Notes: a model not told the origin generated them from the sequence alone. 26,113 nt of DNA from CAYPQL01 sp964412905 (GCA_964412905.1 CAYPQL010000015.1:1-26113), one strand, 5' to 3'. Counted from the first letter of the stretch, positions 1 to 7,389 are shown. A program made the numbers and translations.

Positions 1-53
1 TCTGAAATCATGCCTCTGGCAGATCAGCCACAGGCTGACAAGTTCAGAATGAC
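1..53. repeat. Partial copy of a dispersed palindromic repeat
   Basis: The stretch begins with TCTGAAATCATGCC and ends with GTTCAGAATGACA. Similar ends (TTCAG[GA]ATGACA) occur at 4080-4091 and 12992-13003, so this is probably a further copy of the same intergenic family. Its left side may run past the window edge. No gene is visible here. Confidence 0.4.
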
Positions 54-97
54 AATAAAATTATTCTTTTAAGCATGATTAAATTGCATATGAGCAA

Positions 98-469
98 TTA
101 CTTATTACTCCTGTATTTTTCAACCGCATCATGCAAAGCGTCGGCGGCTAAATTCGAACAGTGCATTTTAAGAGGAGGAAGGCCTTCAAGACTTTCCGCC
201 ACATCTTTATTGCTGATCTTCATCGCTTCGTCCAAAGTTTTTCCCTTGGCGAGGTCGGTTATCATTGAGGATGTCGCTATCGCCGCCGCGCATCCTAGTG
301 TTTCAAATTTTATGTCTTTAATAGTTTTCTTTTTTTTGTCAACTTTTATATAAATTTTCATCAAATCTCCGCAAACCGGATTCCCGGCATTGCCCATGGC
401 ATCCGCTTTTTCCATCTTACCATAATTATGCGGTTTTGTGAAATGCTGAATTACTTTTTTTGAATACAT
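98..469 (-). CDS. Iron-sulfur cluster scaffold protein, IscU/NifU N-terminal family
   Basis: A 123-residue protein spanning the usual length of a stand-alone IscU/NifU scaffold, on which [2Fe-2S] or [4Fe-4S] clusters are built from cysteine-derived sulfide before transfer to apo-proteins. The N-terminus has the family opening (YSKKVIQHFTKPHNYGKM). The three cluster-binding cysteines are present: C33 in GNPVCGD, C59 in TLGCAAAIA and C103 in LKMHCSNLA. The Asp next to the first Cys (CGD), which tunes cluster transfer, is also kept. No cysteine desulfurase (IscS/SufS) lies next to it in the window; the partner may lie before the window start or elsewhere. No Shine-Dalgarno sequence is visible before the ATG. 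The stop codon is 97 bases from the window edge. Confidence 0.93.
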   Translation of the reverse strand: MYSKKVIQHFTKPHNYGKMEKADAMGNAGNPVCGDLMKIYIKVDKKKKTIKDIKFETLGCAAAIATSSMITDLAKGKTLDEAMKISNKDVAESLEGLPPLKMHCSNLAADALHDAVEKYRSNK

Positions 470-479
470 AGGATTAGTT

Positions 480-525
480 GTAAAGTTTGTAAAGTTTGTA
501 AAGTTTGTAAAGTTTGTAAAGTTAT
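480..525. repeat. Nine-base tandem repeat (about five copies)
   Basis: The unit TAAAGTTTG is repeated head to tail about five times from 481. It is followed at 530-566 by inverted, less regular versions (GTAAACTTT, GAACTTTATAAACTTTC), so the block could fold into an AT-rich hairpin. It lies immediately upstream of the scaffold gene on the minus strand. This could be slippage-prone filler or the 5' UTR of that gene. No protein is encoded. Confidence 0.85.
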
Positions 526-594
526 TAAGTCTGTAAACTTTCTACTTTATGAACTTTATAAACTTTCGACTTATCTCCCCTGTGGATAACTTTC

Positions 595-623
595 TTGCGT
601 GATTTTTTTGATGATGATAGAAT
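595..623 (+). promoter_or_regulatory. Sigma70-type promoter for the 31-aa micro-gene
   Basis: A TTGCGT -35 box (595-600) and a TAGAAT -10 box (618-623) are separated by 17 bases. A start site near 630 would sit at the AAGGAG ribosome-binding site of the small gene at 644. Confidence 0.6.
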
Positions 624-643
624 AAAAACAAGGAGATGATAAT

Positions 644-739
644 ATGGAGTTTTTAAAACCTTATAAGGATATTTTTGAGAATATTCTTATAATAATAAAT
701 TTGTTTGCTAAGGGACCTCCCAAGGCAATTGGCGCTTAG
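644..739 (+). CDS. 31-residue hypothetical peptide with its own promoter and terminator
   Basis: An ATG at 644 follows AAGGAG (630-635) at 8 bases and opens a 31-codon frame ending in TAG at 737. The peptide begins MEFLKPYKDIFENILIIINL, a short amphipathic to hydrophobic helix, and ends KGPPKAIGA. A promoter precedes it. The stop codon is buried in the left arm of a strong intrinsic terminator, giving a transcript of only about 140 nt. The unit may encode a small membrane-active peptide or act as a small regulatory RNA. I recognise no family. The tight fit of promoter, ribosome-binding site, frame and terminator is the support. A toxin-like role is possible but not shown. Confidence 0.5.
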   Translation: MEFLKPYKDIFENILIIINLFAKGPPKAIGA

Positions 740-773
740 TTCTTTTTTAGAATCTCAGCGCCTTATTTTTTTT
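731..773 (+). terminator. Intrinsic terminator of the 31-aa micro-gene
   Basis: GGCGCT (731-736) pairs with AGCGCC (757-762), with further pairing of TTAGTTCT against AGAATCT inside. The stem is followed by TTATTTTTTTT. The left arm contains the last codons and stop of the peptide gene. Confidence 0.8.
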
Positions 774-808
774 GCGCTAAAAAGTAATGAATTTATTTGA
801 TTATTTAT

Positions 809-994
809 GTCATTGCGAGGGAGTATCAACGACCGAAGTCATGCCCTAGGCAGATCCGCCTAGGGCGGACAATCTCTTATTCCCATTCCAGCGATAAAAT
901 GTAAAATAACCATTGATTTGTTTTCATAACTCTGAGATTGTCCTCCTTTGGCGGATCTGCCATAGGCACGACTTCGCTGATGCTCGCAATGACA
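809..994. repeat. Large palindromic intergenic repeat (GTCATTGCGAG family)
   Basis: The ends are near-perfect inverted repeats: GTCATTGCGAG at 809 and CTCGCAATGAC ending at 993. Inner arms match too (GACCGAAGTCATGCC against GGCACGACTTCG; CGGACAATCTC against GAGATTGTCC). Its ends match those at 8644-8744. It encodes no transposase, so a MITE- or REP-like element mobilised in trans is the likely class. Most of the 560-base gap between the scaffold gene and the DUF4012 gene is explained by this repeat, the 9-base repeat and the micro-gene. Confidence 0.85.
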
Positions 995-1032
995 GAAAGA
1001 TTTTAGATGATAATATTCCAATATCCTAATAT

Positions 1033-3540
1033 CTAATTTCCAACATCCCTTATTCCAAACACAATACCATAAATCCTATCAGTTTTCAAGTTTGTTTTTA
1101 TAATGTTCTCGCTGGTATTTTTAATATTCAATCCTTGCGATTTCCAGATCGCTTCCCACTCGCCGGGCAGTTTTATCGTTCCGGTGAAATCGCTTCCTTT
1201 GCTTCCCGATTGCTTTTGAATAAGCATACTGTATCTTTCCGCTGGTTTTGTAAAGGCGTCAAAATTTATTTTGTAGGGCAATTTATATTTATAAACCACT
1301 TCAACGGTTTCGCCCGGGCTTACATAAACCCAATTTCCAAAAACGGTTTTCTCGGATTCTTGAAAAATGTATGTTCCGGAATCGGGATCAACCTTGATCG
1401 TCTTTTCTATTTTTTCAACATCCGAATCGGTTTTGAAATTAGAGTAATCAATCGGCGGTTCATATTCCTGCAATGTGTGCCCGCTGGCTTCAAGCAAGAT
1501 GCTTCCCAGAGGAACGAAGACTCTCATATAGTCCGAGTTGACGCGATTATACCAATCATAGCTTTCGTTTCCGCCCGTATGTTTTCTGGTGATTTTTACT
1601 GTATTGATTATAGATCCGTCAGAGAAAATTTCCGTTTCTAGCGCAATTTGCTCATCTATAACTTTGTCTGTTTTATAACCGCCCAAATTACTGTTTACAA
1701 CACTTAAATAATCTCCCGAAGAATTCAAAATTTGTCCGCCCCAGCCTCTTTTGATGATCATATTTTCTATTTCGGAATTTCTGTGATAAAAAATCATTTG
1801 CTTTTCCTTGAGGCTTTCTTCCATAGCATTTATAAAACCTAAATATTTCTGAATCTTTTCTGACGAACTCAAGCTTTCTGTGTTAGATAAATTTTCTATT
1901 ATTTTTGGCGCCAATTCTGCTAATATTTTTTTTGGTTTATTTTCTTGCTTGTCATACAACTCTTCAACCTGCAATTGCGTTTGAGCGAGAAAATTATCTT
2001 TATCTATCACAACTCCATATTCTGGCATTTCTATCGGTCCAGTTATGGCAAGCAGTTTTTCAATCACATTCGGCGTTATAGAAAGTACGCCATCCACCGT
2101 CGGTCCTCCAGTTTTTTCATAAAAAAGAGCTATTTTTTTTGCGCTTGTCTCCCAGTCTGCAAACCAATTTGCATCGCGCATGCTCCAATTCGGGTTTATT
2201 TTCTGGATTGGCATTGGCGGAACTATTTTTTCTTTAAGCTGTCCGTCTGGATTAAATATTCCGTCAATAAATAAATTTTTAATTTTGCCGTTTTCAACAT
2301 CCAAAATTCCATAGCTCCCTATAAATCCTCCTGTTGCCCTTATCTCGCTGTTATTTTGGAAAACAAGCAAATATTTTTGCGGGCGATTGCTTCCCAGAAT
2401 CTCCGCTATCATCGGAAGGTCTTTGGATAAATTTTCAAAATTGCTAGCTATTGCCGGCATGCTTTCTTTGGCTAATTTTATTTTTTCTCGGAATTCTTCT
2501 GGGATATAATTCAAATCTACTTTATCTAAATTTTCTTTAGCATTTTTTAAATTTAAAGATATGTTATTGATATCAGTTTGAAAATTTAAGATAAAACCTG
2601 CAAAAAAACCCTCTCCGCTTAACTTTGAAATTTTTTCGAATAGAACAGAAATGTTTTCTCCTGTCAAAGAAATATTTTCTCCAGCTTCTGCCAAATTTTT
2701 GGCCGTTGAAATAGGAGTATTAATCGGCAAATTTCCAATAGTTCCAGATATGCCCATTCCGAACCCGTCAATTAAATCTTTTATATTTGAAAAATTTATT
2801 TTAGCAGAATTAAAATTGTTTAAACTGCTTTGAAAATCCTGATCTGAGACGGACTGTCCTGCTTGCTTGAGATTTTCGTATGCCTGAGTTCCTACGCCCA
2901 ATACTTTTCCCGTTTTTTCAATTTCTTTTTGAGCGAGCGACATAGAAAAAATTACCGCTGAAATGATAAAAGAAAAGCAGACAAAAACTGCGAAAGATTT
3001 TTTTGGAATTAGCCTTTTGCTGAAATTAGAGAATATAGAAGCTAAGCCTCTGCCTAGAGGCTTAGCTTCTATAAAAAAATTCGTAGGATTTAAATCATTC
3101 TCTAATGCTCTAAATTTTATATCTCTAGGAAGATGATTTTGGTTTATTAAATTTTTCTCTTCCTCTTTTTTTCTATCTATAAAATCTTTTTCATAGCGAG
3201 ATAAAAACGAAGAAGTTTTTTTGTCTTTAGTATAATTTTTTGCAACTTCCTCTTTTTGCGTTATAGTTTCCGCTTCATTATTTATAAAATTTTTTACAAT
3301 CTCCTCTTTTCTCGCTGTGACTTTATTTTTTTGAATCGGCTTTCGAAAAACTATTTCTTGCGTTCTGGTCTTATTTTCAATTTCTTTTATAATTTCAGCA
3401 AGGCTTCTTTTTTCATAATTTATCGCCTGTTTTCTTTTTTTTTCAACCACAAAACCTCGCAGGTTGATAATGCCTTTAATCTCTCGATCACCTCTCTGAT
3501 AAAGAAGCTTTGATTTTTTGTTTGAAATTATGTCTTTCAT
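1033..3540 (-). CDS. DUF4012 family membrane-anchored protein
   Basis: An 835-residue protein of the DUF4012 family, common in Patescibacteria and Gram-positives and of unknown biochemical function. Residues 1-180 are highly charged, with repeated Lys/Glu-rich stretches, and probably cytoplasmic. One membrane helix spans about 182-203. The remainder should be outside the cell: a helical stretch (about 205-380) followed by the DUF4012 core, with the typical sequence YLLVFQNNSEIRATGGFIGS near 395-415 and further conserved segments to about 560. The C-terminal part (about 620-835) is beta-rich with a conserved SYDWYNRVNSDYMRVFVP segment. Two genes away lies a GT4 glycosyltransferase, which hints at a cell-envelope or polysaccharide role, but that is inference. 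No Shine-Dalgarno sequence precedes the ATG at 3540. Confidence 0.88.
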   Translation of the reverse strand: MKDIISNKKSKLLYQRGDREIKGIINLRGFVVEKKRKQAINYEKRSLAEIIKEIENKTRTQEIVFRKPIQKNKVTARKEEIVKNFINNEAETITQKEEVAKNYTKDKKTSSFLSRYEKDFIDRKKEEEKNLINQNHLPRDIKFRALENDLNPTNFFIEAKPLGRGLASIFSNFSKRLIPKKSFAVFVCFSFIISAVIFSMSLAQKEIEKTGKVLGVGTQAYENLKQAGQSVSDQDFQSSLNNFNSAKINFSNIKDLIDGFGMGISGTIGNLPINTPISTAKNLAEAGENISLTGENISVLFEKISKLSGEGFFAGFILNFQTDINNISLNLKNAKENLDKVDLNYIPEEFREKIKLAKESMPAIASNFENLSKDLPMIAEILGSNRPQKYLLVFQNNSEIRATGGFIGSYGILDVENGKIKNLFIDGIFNPDGQLKEKIVPPMPIQKINPNWSMRDANWFADWETSAKKIALFYEKTGGPTVDGVLSITPNVIEKLLAITGPIEMPEYGVVIDKDNFLAQTQLQVEELYDKQENKPKKILAELAPKIIENLSNTESLSSSEKIQKYLGFINAMEESLKEKQMIFYHRNSEIENMIIKRGWGGQILNSSGDYLSVVNSNLGGYKTDKVIDEQIALETEIFSDGSIINTVKITRKHTGGNESYDWYNRVNSDYMRVFVPLGSILLEASGHTLQEYEPPIDYSNFKTDSDVEKIEKTIKVDPDSGTYIFQESEKTVFGNWVYVSPGETVEVVYKYKLPYKINFDAFTKPAERYSMLIQKQSGSKGSDFTGTIKLPGEWEAIWKSQGLNIKNTSENIIKTNLKTDRIYGIVFGIRDVGN

Positions 3541-3554
3541 TAAAATATTTTTAT

Positions 3555-3583
3555 TTGACTTTTGTGTTTGAAGCGGTTATATT
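3555..3583 (+). promoter_or_regulatory. Strong promoter giving a leaderless mRNA
   Basis: TTGACT (3555-3560), a 17-base spacer and TATATT (3578-3583). The downstream ATG begins at 3590, the expected +1 position, so translation probably starts on the first nucleotides of the transcript. Confidence 0.75.
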
Positions 3584-3589
3584 TATCTT

Positions 3590-3769
3590 ATGATAGAAGT
3601 AATAATTGGAGGAAAAGAAATATTATTATCGCTATTGATAATAATATTTTTAATATTAGGAATAATCTTCTTAATGTTAAGAAATCGAAAAATGAAAAGA
3701 AAAATAAAAATGCTAGAAAGAGAAATAGGGCCAGAAACTCTTCTAGTCTTAAGAGGAGATGAAAAATGA
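3590..3769 (+). CDS. 59-aa single-pass membrane protein, first gene of a coupled pair
   Basis: Hypothetical protein of 59 residues. Residues 10-30 form a strong membrane helix (EILLSLLIIIFLILGIIFLM), followed by a basic cytoplasmic stretch (RNRKMKRKIKMLERE) and a short tail ending LLVLRGDEK. The start is set by the promoter: ATG lies 7 bases beyond the -10 box with no room for a ribosome-binding site. Its TGA overlaps the ATG of the next gene (ATGA), so the two are translationally coupled, and GAGGAGATG near the end of this gene serves as the next ribosome-binding site. I recognise no family. Small single-pass proteins of this kind include toxins and membrane-complex subunits; nothing here decides between them. 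Confidence 0.6.
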   Translation: MIEVIIGGKEILLSLLIIIFLILGIIFLMLRNRKMKRKIKMLEREIGPETLLVLRGDEK

Positions 3770-3915
3770 TAACAGAAAGAGAAATGGGCGCCTTTATAAT
3801 AGGCTTAATAGTATGTGCGATAGTCGCATGCTATATGCACAAAATAAAAATAAAAAAAATGAAAGAGGAGGAAAGAATAAGAATGGCTAGAGCTTCATAT
3901 ACTGATCATAGTTAG
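3766..3915 (+). CDS. 49-aa single-pass membrane protein, second gene of a coupled pair
   Basis: Hypothetical 49-residue protein with one membrane helix at about residues 8-24 (GAFIIGLIVCAIVACY), then a Lys/Glu-rich amphipathic segment (KIKIKKMKEEERIRMARA). It overlaps the upstream gene by four bases and shares its promoter; a terminator follows 27 bases after the stop. Both proteins have the same layout (helix, then a charged tail), so they could form a hetero-oligomer. Function unknown. Confidence 0.55.
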   Translation: MITEREMGAFIIGLIVCAIVACYMHKIKIKKMKEEERIRMARASYTDHS

Positions 3916-3941
3916 AAGCCAACTAGTCTTTTCTCTCATTA

Positions 3942-3973
3942 GTTCAAAGTCGCTGACTTGGACTATTTTTTTC
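3942..3973 (+). terminator. Intrinsic terminator of the small membrane-protein pair
   Basis: GTTCAAAGTC (3942-3951) pairs with GACTTGGAC (3955-3963) around a GCT loop with one bulged A, followed by TATTTTTTT. Confidence 0.75.
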
Positions 3974-4066
3974 TGCTTATTTTCTATTTTTAAAAGAAAT
4001 ATTTGGTTTAGGCCAGAGACAACGAATCAACGAAAAAATCATAGCTTAAAATGTAGTAATTACAAG

Positions 4067-4091
4067 ATCCTGAAACAAGTTCAGGATGACA
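4067..4091. repeat. Short palindromic repeat (ATCCTGAA...TTCAGGATGACA)
   Basis: ATCCTGAA (4067-4074) and TTCAGGAT (4080-4087) form an 8-bp hairpin lying 19 bases from the glycosyltransferase stop. The same core is found at 12978-13003 and in weaker form at 1-53. It lies where a terminator would be expected but has no T-run in the glycosyltransferase direction. Confidence 0.6.
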
Positions 4092-4105
4092 AATTTATTT
4101 ATTTT

Positions 4106-5233
4106 CTAATTCCTCGACATCTCATCATAAATTTTTTTCGTCTCCTCCCCCATCTTTTCCCAGCTGTATTTTTTGACTTGCCGAAATCCTTTTTCTATAA
4201 GTTCATTATACAACTTTTTGTCCGTTAAAACCAGCTTTATTTTTTCGGCCATTTCTTGCGGATTTCGCGGATCAAAATATATCGCTGCCTCGCCTAAAAT
4301 CTCTGGCAAGCTCGTGGTTTTTGAGGCAACAACCGGAGTTCCGCACGCCATTGCTTCAAGTCCGACAAGCCCAAATCCTTCGCGAAAAGAAGGAATAACA
4401 AAAACTTCCGCAATGTTATAAAACAAATCCAATTCTTTCTGATCTATAAACCCAACTCTTATAATATCGTTTTCTAATCCTAATTCTTCCCAAGTTTTTC
4501 TAATCTCGGGATAATAAGGATCTTCTTCTCCGCCAAGCGCAAGCTGATAGTCCAGCTTGTATTTATTTTTTACAATGCCAAAAGCCTTAATCAACCCGAC
4601 CAGATTTTTATGATTTCGCCAAACGCCAGTATAAAAAATAAATGGCTTAGTAATTTTATATTTTTTTGTTAGCTCGTCTGACAAATACTGCGGGGTTAGT
4701 TTAAATTGTCCATCAACTCCTTCATAAATAACCTCAATTTTATTTTCGTTAATCTTAAAATATTTTATAATATCTTTCTTAGTGCTTTCACTGACCGCTA
4801 TAACTTTTGAAGCTTTTTTAACTGAAGAAAAAAACACGGCTCTAAACCCGATTTTTCTTATTAAAGATTTCATTTTATGCCCAGGAAAGAAAAAGGGAGT
4901 GATATCGTGAATGGTGACGATTGATTTTTTGAAATATAAAATCGGGGAATTGAAATGCGTAAAGTGCATTAAATCTAAATTTGCTTTATATAACTGAAGT
5001 GGAAATAATAATTGTTCTTTCCAGCTATACCATTTCGCGGAAACTTTCACTTTTCTAATCCTTTCGTTGGGCAAAACAAAATTATCAAATTCTTCAGGCA
5101 TTAAAAAAATCACATAATTATTTTTCTCGTCAAACTTGAAAATAAATTCCAAAAGATGCCGGATATAATTTCCGATTCCCGTCTGCGCATACCCATGCAT
5201 CCGCGCGTCTATCCCGATTGTTTTTGGCTTCAT
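4106..5233 (-). CDS. Glycosyltransferase family 4 (GT-B fold)
   Basis: A 375-residue retaining GT4 glycosyltransferase, which transfers a sugar from an NDP-sugar to a lipid-linked or polysaccharide acceptor at the inner membrane face. The N-terminal half has the acceptor-side glycine motif (YAQTGIGNYIRHLLE, about 15-29) and the HFTHFNSP and TIHDITPFF segments. The C-terminal half has FYTGVWRNHKNL and the donor-binding motif REGFGLVGLEAMACGTPVVA (about 284-303), with the E-x7-E acidic pair and then SLPEILGEAAIYFDP. The length is normal for a complete enzyme. Substrate cannot be told from sequence. A TATAAT box lies only 8 bases before the ATG (5242-5247, minus strand) with no ribosome-binding site, so this mRNA may also be leaderless; its -35 box is poor. 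Confidence 0.9.
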   Translation of the reverse strand: MKPKTIGIDARMHGYAQTGIGNYIRHLLEFIFKFDEKNNYVIFLMPEEFDNFVLPNERIRKVKVSAKWYSWKEQLLFPLQLYKANLDLMHFTHFNSPILYFKKSIVTIHDITPFFFPGHKMKSLIRKIGFRAVFFSSVKKASKVIAVSESTKKDIIKYFKINENKIEVIYEGVDGQFKLTPQYLSDELTKKYKITKPFIFYTGVWRNHKNLVGLIKAFGIVKNKYKLDYQLALGGEEDPYYPEIRKTWEELGLENDIIRVGFIDQKELDLFYNIAEVFVIPSFREGFGLVGLEAMACGTPVVASKTTSLPEILGEAAIYFDPRNPQEMAEKIKLVLTDKKLYNELIEKGFRQVKKYSWEKMGEETKKIYDEMSRN

Positions 5234-5341
5234 TGGTTTTTATTATAGTGATAATATTTAAAACTCATCTAAAATTTATATATAATTACTTTTCTCTAAA
5301 ATGACGCATTTCGAAGCAAAGCCTCAAAGATTTTCAGTATA

Positions 5342-5370
5342 TTGACACAATTAATAAATGTCGCTACACT
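5342..5370 (+). promoter_or_regulatory. Near-consensus promoter for the zinc-ribbon-like gene
   Basis: TTGACA (5342-5347), a 17-base spacer and TACACT (5365-5370). Transcription should begin near 5377, just before an AAGGAGG ribosome-binding site that serves the short leader ORF at 5392. Confidence 0.8.
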
Positions 5371-5391
5371 ATTTATAGCAAGGAGGAAATA

Positions 5392-5427
5392 GTGAATCTT
5401 TGCACATTAAAAATACACAAAAGGTGA
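5392..5427 (+). CDS. 11-codon leader ORF upstream of the zinc-ribbon-like gene
   Basis: A GTG codon at 5392 follows a perfect AAGGAGG at 5 bases and opens an 11-codon frame (MNLCTLKIHKR) that stops at TGA 5425-5427. That stop overlaps AAGGTGA, the ribosome-binding site of the downstream gene, whose ATG is at 5434. This geometry fits a leader peptide whose termination hands ribosomes to the downstream gene. It contains one Cys and one His codon. No terminator hairpin separates the two frames, so any control would be translational. Confidence 0.5.
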   Translation: MNLCTLKIHKR

Positions 5428-5433
5428 TAAAAT

Positions 5434-5715
5434 ATGAAAGTATTAGAAACGGGAAAAAAAGAAAAATGGACAAAAGAAGTCGTGTGCCATGGTTGTCAAT
5501 CTAGGTTGGAGGTGGCGATTGACGACATTAAAACAAATATAAGAAGCCAAAGCAAATTATTCTGGGTAAGTTGTCCTGAAGATGGTACTCAGGTAAGCGT
5601 AAATGATATTTCTCAGGATATCAAAAATACCATAGAATCTCGCTTGATTAAAGCAGAAAGAGAACGATTTGATTTGGAAAATGCCGCAATAAGAAAAGCT
5701 ATAGATGCTCTTTGA
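5434..5715 (+). CDS. Small zinc-ribbon-like protein
   Basis: A 93-residue protein beginning MKVLETGKKEKWTKEVVCHG. Patescibacteria commonly encode small proteins with this kind of start, followed by a zinc ribbon. Here the N-terminal pair C18-x2-C21 is present, but the second knuckle reads SCPEDG with only C47 left, so a four-Cys site is incomplete. The C-terminal half (residues 55-93) is predicted helical and charged, perhaps a short coiled coil. It has a strong promoter, a leader ORF and its own terminator, so it is a separate transcription unit. The function of the family is not known to me. Confidence 0.65.
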   Translation: MKVLETGKKEKWTKEVVCHGCQSRLEVAIDDIKTNIRSQSKLFWVSCPEDGTQVSVNDISQDIKNTIESRLIKAERERFDLENAAIRKAIDAL

Positions 5716-5786
5716 ATGAAGAGAGCAAAGCAGTCTATAAACTTTTTACTAGATTGCATCTTCATAAAAAGCAAGCAGATTCAACG

Positions 5787-5814
5787 ACCTAAGTCCCAAC
5801 TTAGGTTTTTTTAT
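5787..5814 (+). terminator. Intrinsic terminator
   Basis: ACCTAAG (5787-5793) pairs with CTTAGGT (5800-5806) and is followed by TTTTTTTATTTTATT. It ends the zinc-ribbon-like transcript. Confidence 0.85.
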
Positions 5815-5867
5815 TTTATTAAAGCCTTCGTGTTTTTTAATTTAAAATTGATCATTGAAAATTCTTC

Positions 5868-6878
5868 TTAACATATCCTCGGGATCAATTTCCCTTTTGG
5901 CATTTCAATCGGACGCAAGCCTCCGAGGGAAGTTTTGAGATACACTCCTTTCCCTCTTTCAACTTCTCCAATTATTTTCGCTTCGGGATTGAATTGCTGA
6001 AGTTTTTTTATAACTTTATTGGCGTATTCTTTTGGCACGCTGGCGATAAATCTTCCTTCGGACGGAAACGCAAAAAGATTAACTCCTAGCAATTCGCTAA
6101 TGGCGGCAACTTCTTTATGATAAGGCAAGTTTTTTTTGTCCAAAATAATTTTTACTTTTGACTTCTCGGCGATCTCGTTTAGATTTTCCGCGAGTCCGCC
6201 GCGCGTCGGATCTTTGCAGGCGTTCAGATATTTCGCGACGGCTTGTATTTCTTTATTGAGCGGCCGGCAATCGCTTTGCAATTTTGTCTTGTAATTAAAC
6301 CGATGGCCCAAAATAACCGCGCCGTGGTTTCCCAGATTTCCGGAAGCGATAATTTTATCCCCCGCCCTTGCGCCGCTATTTTCTATAATATTTTCCGCCA
6401 GCCCCACGCCCGCCGTTGTGATTTCAATTTTATCTATCTTTCCTTTTTCTGTCACTTTTGTATCCCCCGTCGCCACCGGCACGCCGGCCATTTTGGATAT
6501 TTTATCAATTGATCTTATAATTCTCTCCAAATCTTTCGTCAGAAATCCTTCTTCAATCACAAAACTTAATGATATGCCAATCGGCTTTGCGCCCATTACG
6601 GAAAGATCATTTATCGTCCCGCACATCGCAATCTTCCCAATATCTCCGCCTTTGAAAAACAGGGGATCAACAATAAACGCGTCCGTGGTGAAAACGAGTT
6701 TCTGCTTTCCCAAATCAAACACCGCCCCGTCATCCCCCGTATTCGTCCACTTCCCGGTATAATTCATAATCTTTCTTAGATCCTTGAAAAACTCCCACGA
6801 CGCTTTCCCTCCCGAGCCGAGTTCGAGGGAGATGGAGGAACTATTTAAAATATCATTCTTATTTTTTTGTCTTGACAT
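5868..6878 (-). CDS. hypE: Hydrogenase maturation protein HypE
   Basis: A 336-residue HypE of the AIR-synthase (PurM-like) family. HypE accepts a carbamoyl group from HypF on its C-terminal cysteine, dehydrates it with ATP to a thiocyanate, and gives cyanide to the HypC-HypD iron scaffold of [NiFe] hydrogenases. Visible features are ELGSGGKASWEF near the start, TGDDGAVFDL, TTDAFIVDPLFFKGGDIGK, GTINDLSVMGAKP, ATGDTKV and DPTRGGLAENLNE, all family landmarks. The protein ends exactly in PRIC, the required C-terminal cysteine motif. It is the last gene of a hypC-hypD-hypE series on the minus strand, separated from hypD by a plus-strand gene with its own promoter. No hypF, hypA, hypB or hydrogenase subunit lies in the window. 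Confidence 0.96.
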   Translation of the reverse strand: MSRQKNKNDILNSSSISLELGSGGKASWEFFKDLRKIMNYTGKWTNTGDDGAVFDLGKQKLVFTTDAFIVDPLFFKGGDIGKIAMCGTINDLSVMGAKPIGISLSFVIEEGFLTKDLERIIRSIDKISKMAGVPVATGDTKVTEKGKIDKIEITTAGVGLAENIIENSGARAGDKIIASGNLGNHGAVILGHRFNYKTKLQSDCRPLNKEIQAVAKYLNACKDPTRGGLAENLNEIAEKSKVKIILDKKNLPYHKEVAAISELLGVNLFAFPSEGRFIASVPKEYANKVIKKLQQFNPEAKIIGEVERGKGVYLKTSLGGLRPIEMPKGKLIPRIC

Positions 6879-6900
6879 ATTGTTAGTTTTGTATTAAGTT
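6872..6900 (+). promoter_or_regulatory. Promoter overlapping the hypE start codon
   Basis: TTGACA (6872-6877), a 17-base spacer and TAAGTT (6895-6900). Its -35 box overlaps the hypE start codon on the other strand (6876-6878). Transcription from about 6907 leaves only about 16 bases before the TTG start at 6923. Confidence 0.7.
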
Positions 6901-6922
6901 AACTTTAAAGGAGTTGAATATT

Positions 6923-7315
6923 TTGAAAACAGTACAAATAAAAGCAGAAGCGAAAGTTACGCTAAACAATGAAGAAGGTAACGTAAAGCTAATACTTGAA
7001 ATACCATACCCCGAATCAATATTTAAAGATTGGAACCGAGTTGAAGAATTAGATGAATGTCTTACTCGCGGGGAAAAAGCTCTGAAAGACAAGGGAATAA
7101 AAGCTGATCAAAAAGAGGATGTATTTATAAAGATTGAACAGCAAACTTATAGCCCTATAGTAAAACAACTTGTAAATTATCTTGCTGCAACACTGACTTC
7201 AGGTATCTCTAATATGGAAATACTGTCGCTTCTTCAGGCTCGTCTTGAAGAAATAAGAAGAGAAGCTATTGAAATTTTAGAAAGAAATCAGAAAAATGCA
7301 AAAAAATGGAGTTAA
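6923..7315 (+). CDS. 130-aa hypothetical protein between hypE and hypD
   Basis: Hypothetical soluble protein. TTG at 6923 is chosen as the start because AAAGGAG (6907-6913) lies 9 bases before it; the in-frame TTG at 6914 directly abuts that site and is too close. Residues 1-35 look like beta strands (VQIKAEAKVTL, NVKLILEIPYP). The rest is mostly helical, with a charged C-terminal helix rich in Glu/Arg (LEEIRREAIEILERNQKN). It has no cysteine pair, signal peptide or membrane helix. It sits opposite to the hyp genes with its own promoter and terminator, so it is not part of the maturation operon. I recognise no family. Confidence 0.65.
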   Translation: MKTVQIKAEAKVTLNNEEGNVKLILEIPYPESIFKDWNRVEELDECLTRGEKALKDKGIKADQKEDVFIKIEQQTYSPIVKQLVNYLAATLTSGISNMEILSLLQARLEEIRREAIEILERNQKNAKKWS

Positions 7316-7327
7316 AATATATTTTGT

Positions 7328-7358
7328 GCCCGCGAATAATCGTGTGGCTCTTTTTTTA
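7328..7358 (+). terminator. Intrinsic terminator of the 130-aa gene
   Basis: GCCCGCGA (7328-7335) pairs with TCGTGTGGC (7340-7348) with one bulged base, followed by TCTTTTTTT. Confidence 0.7.
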
Positions 7359-7389
7359 TTTTCAAATTTTCCACTTTGATTTTCCCATT

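Noticed and set aside
480..525. CRISPR-like repeat
   Set aside because: The 9-base units are contiguous with no spacers.
6914..6922. Earlier TTG start for the 130-aa gene
   Set aside because: It directly abuts the AAAGGAG site; the TTG at 6923 has proper spacing.
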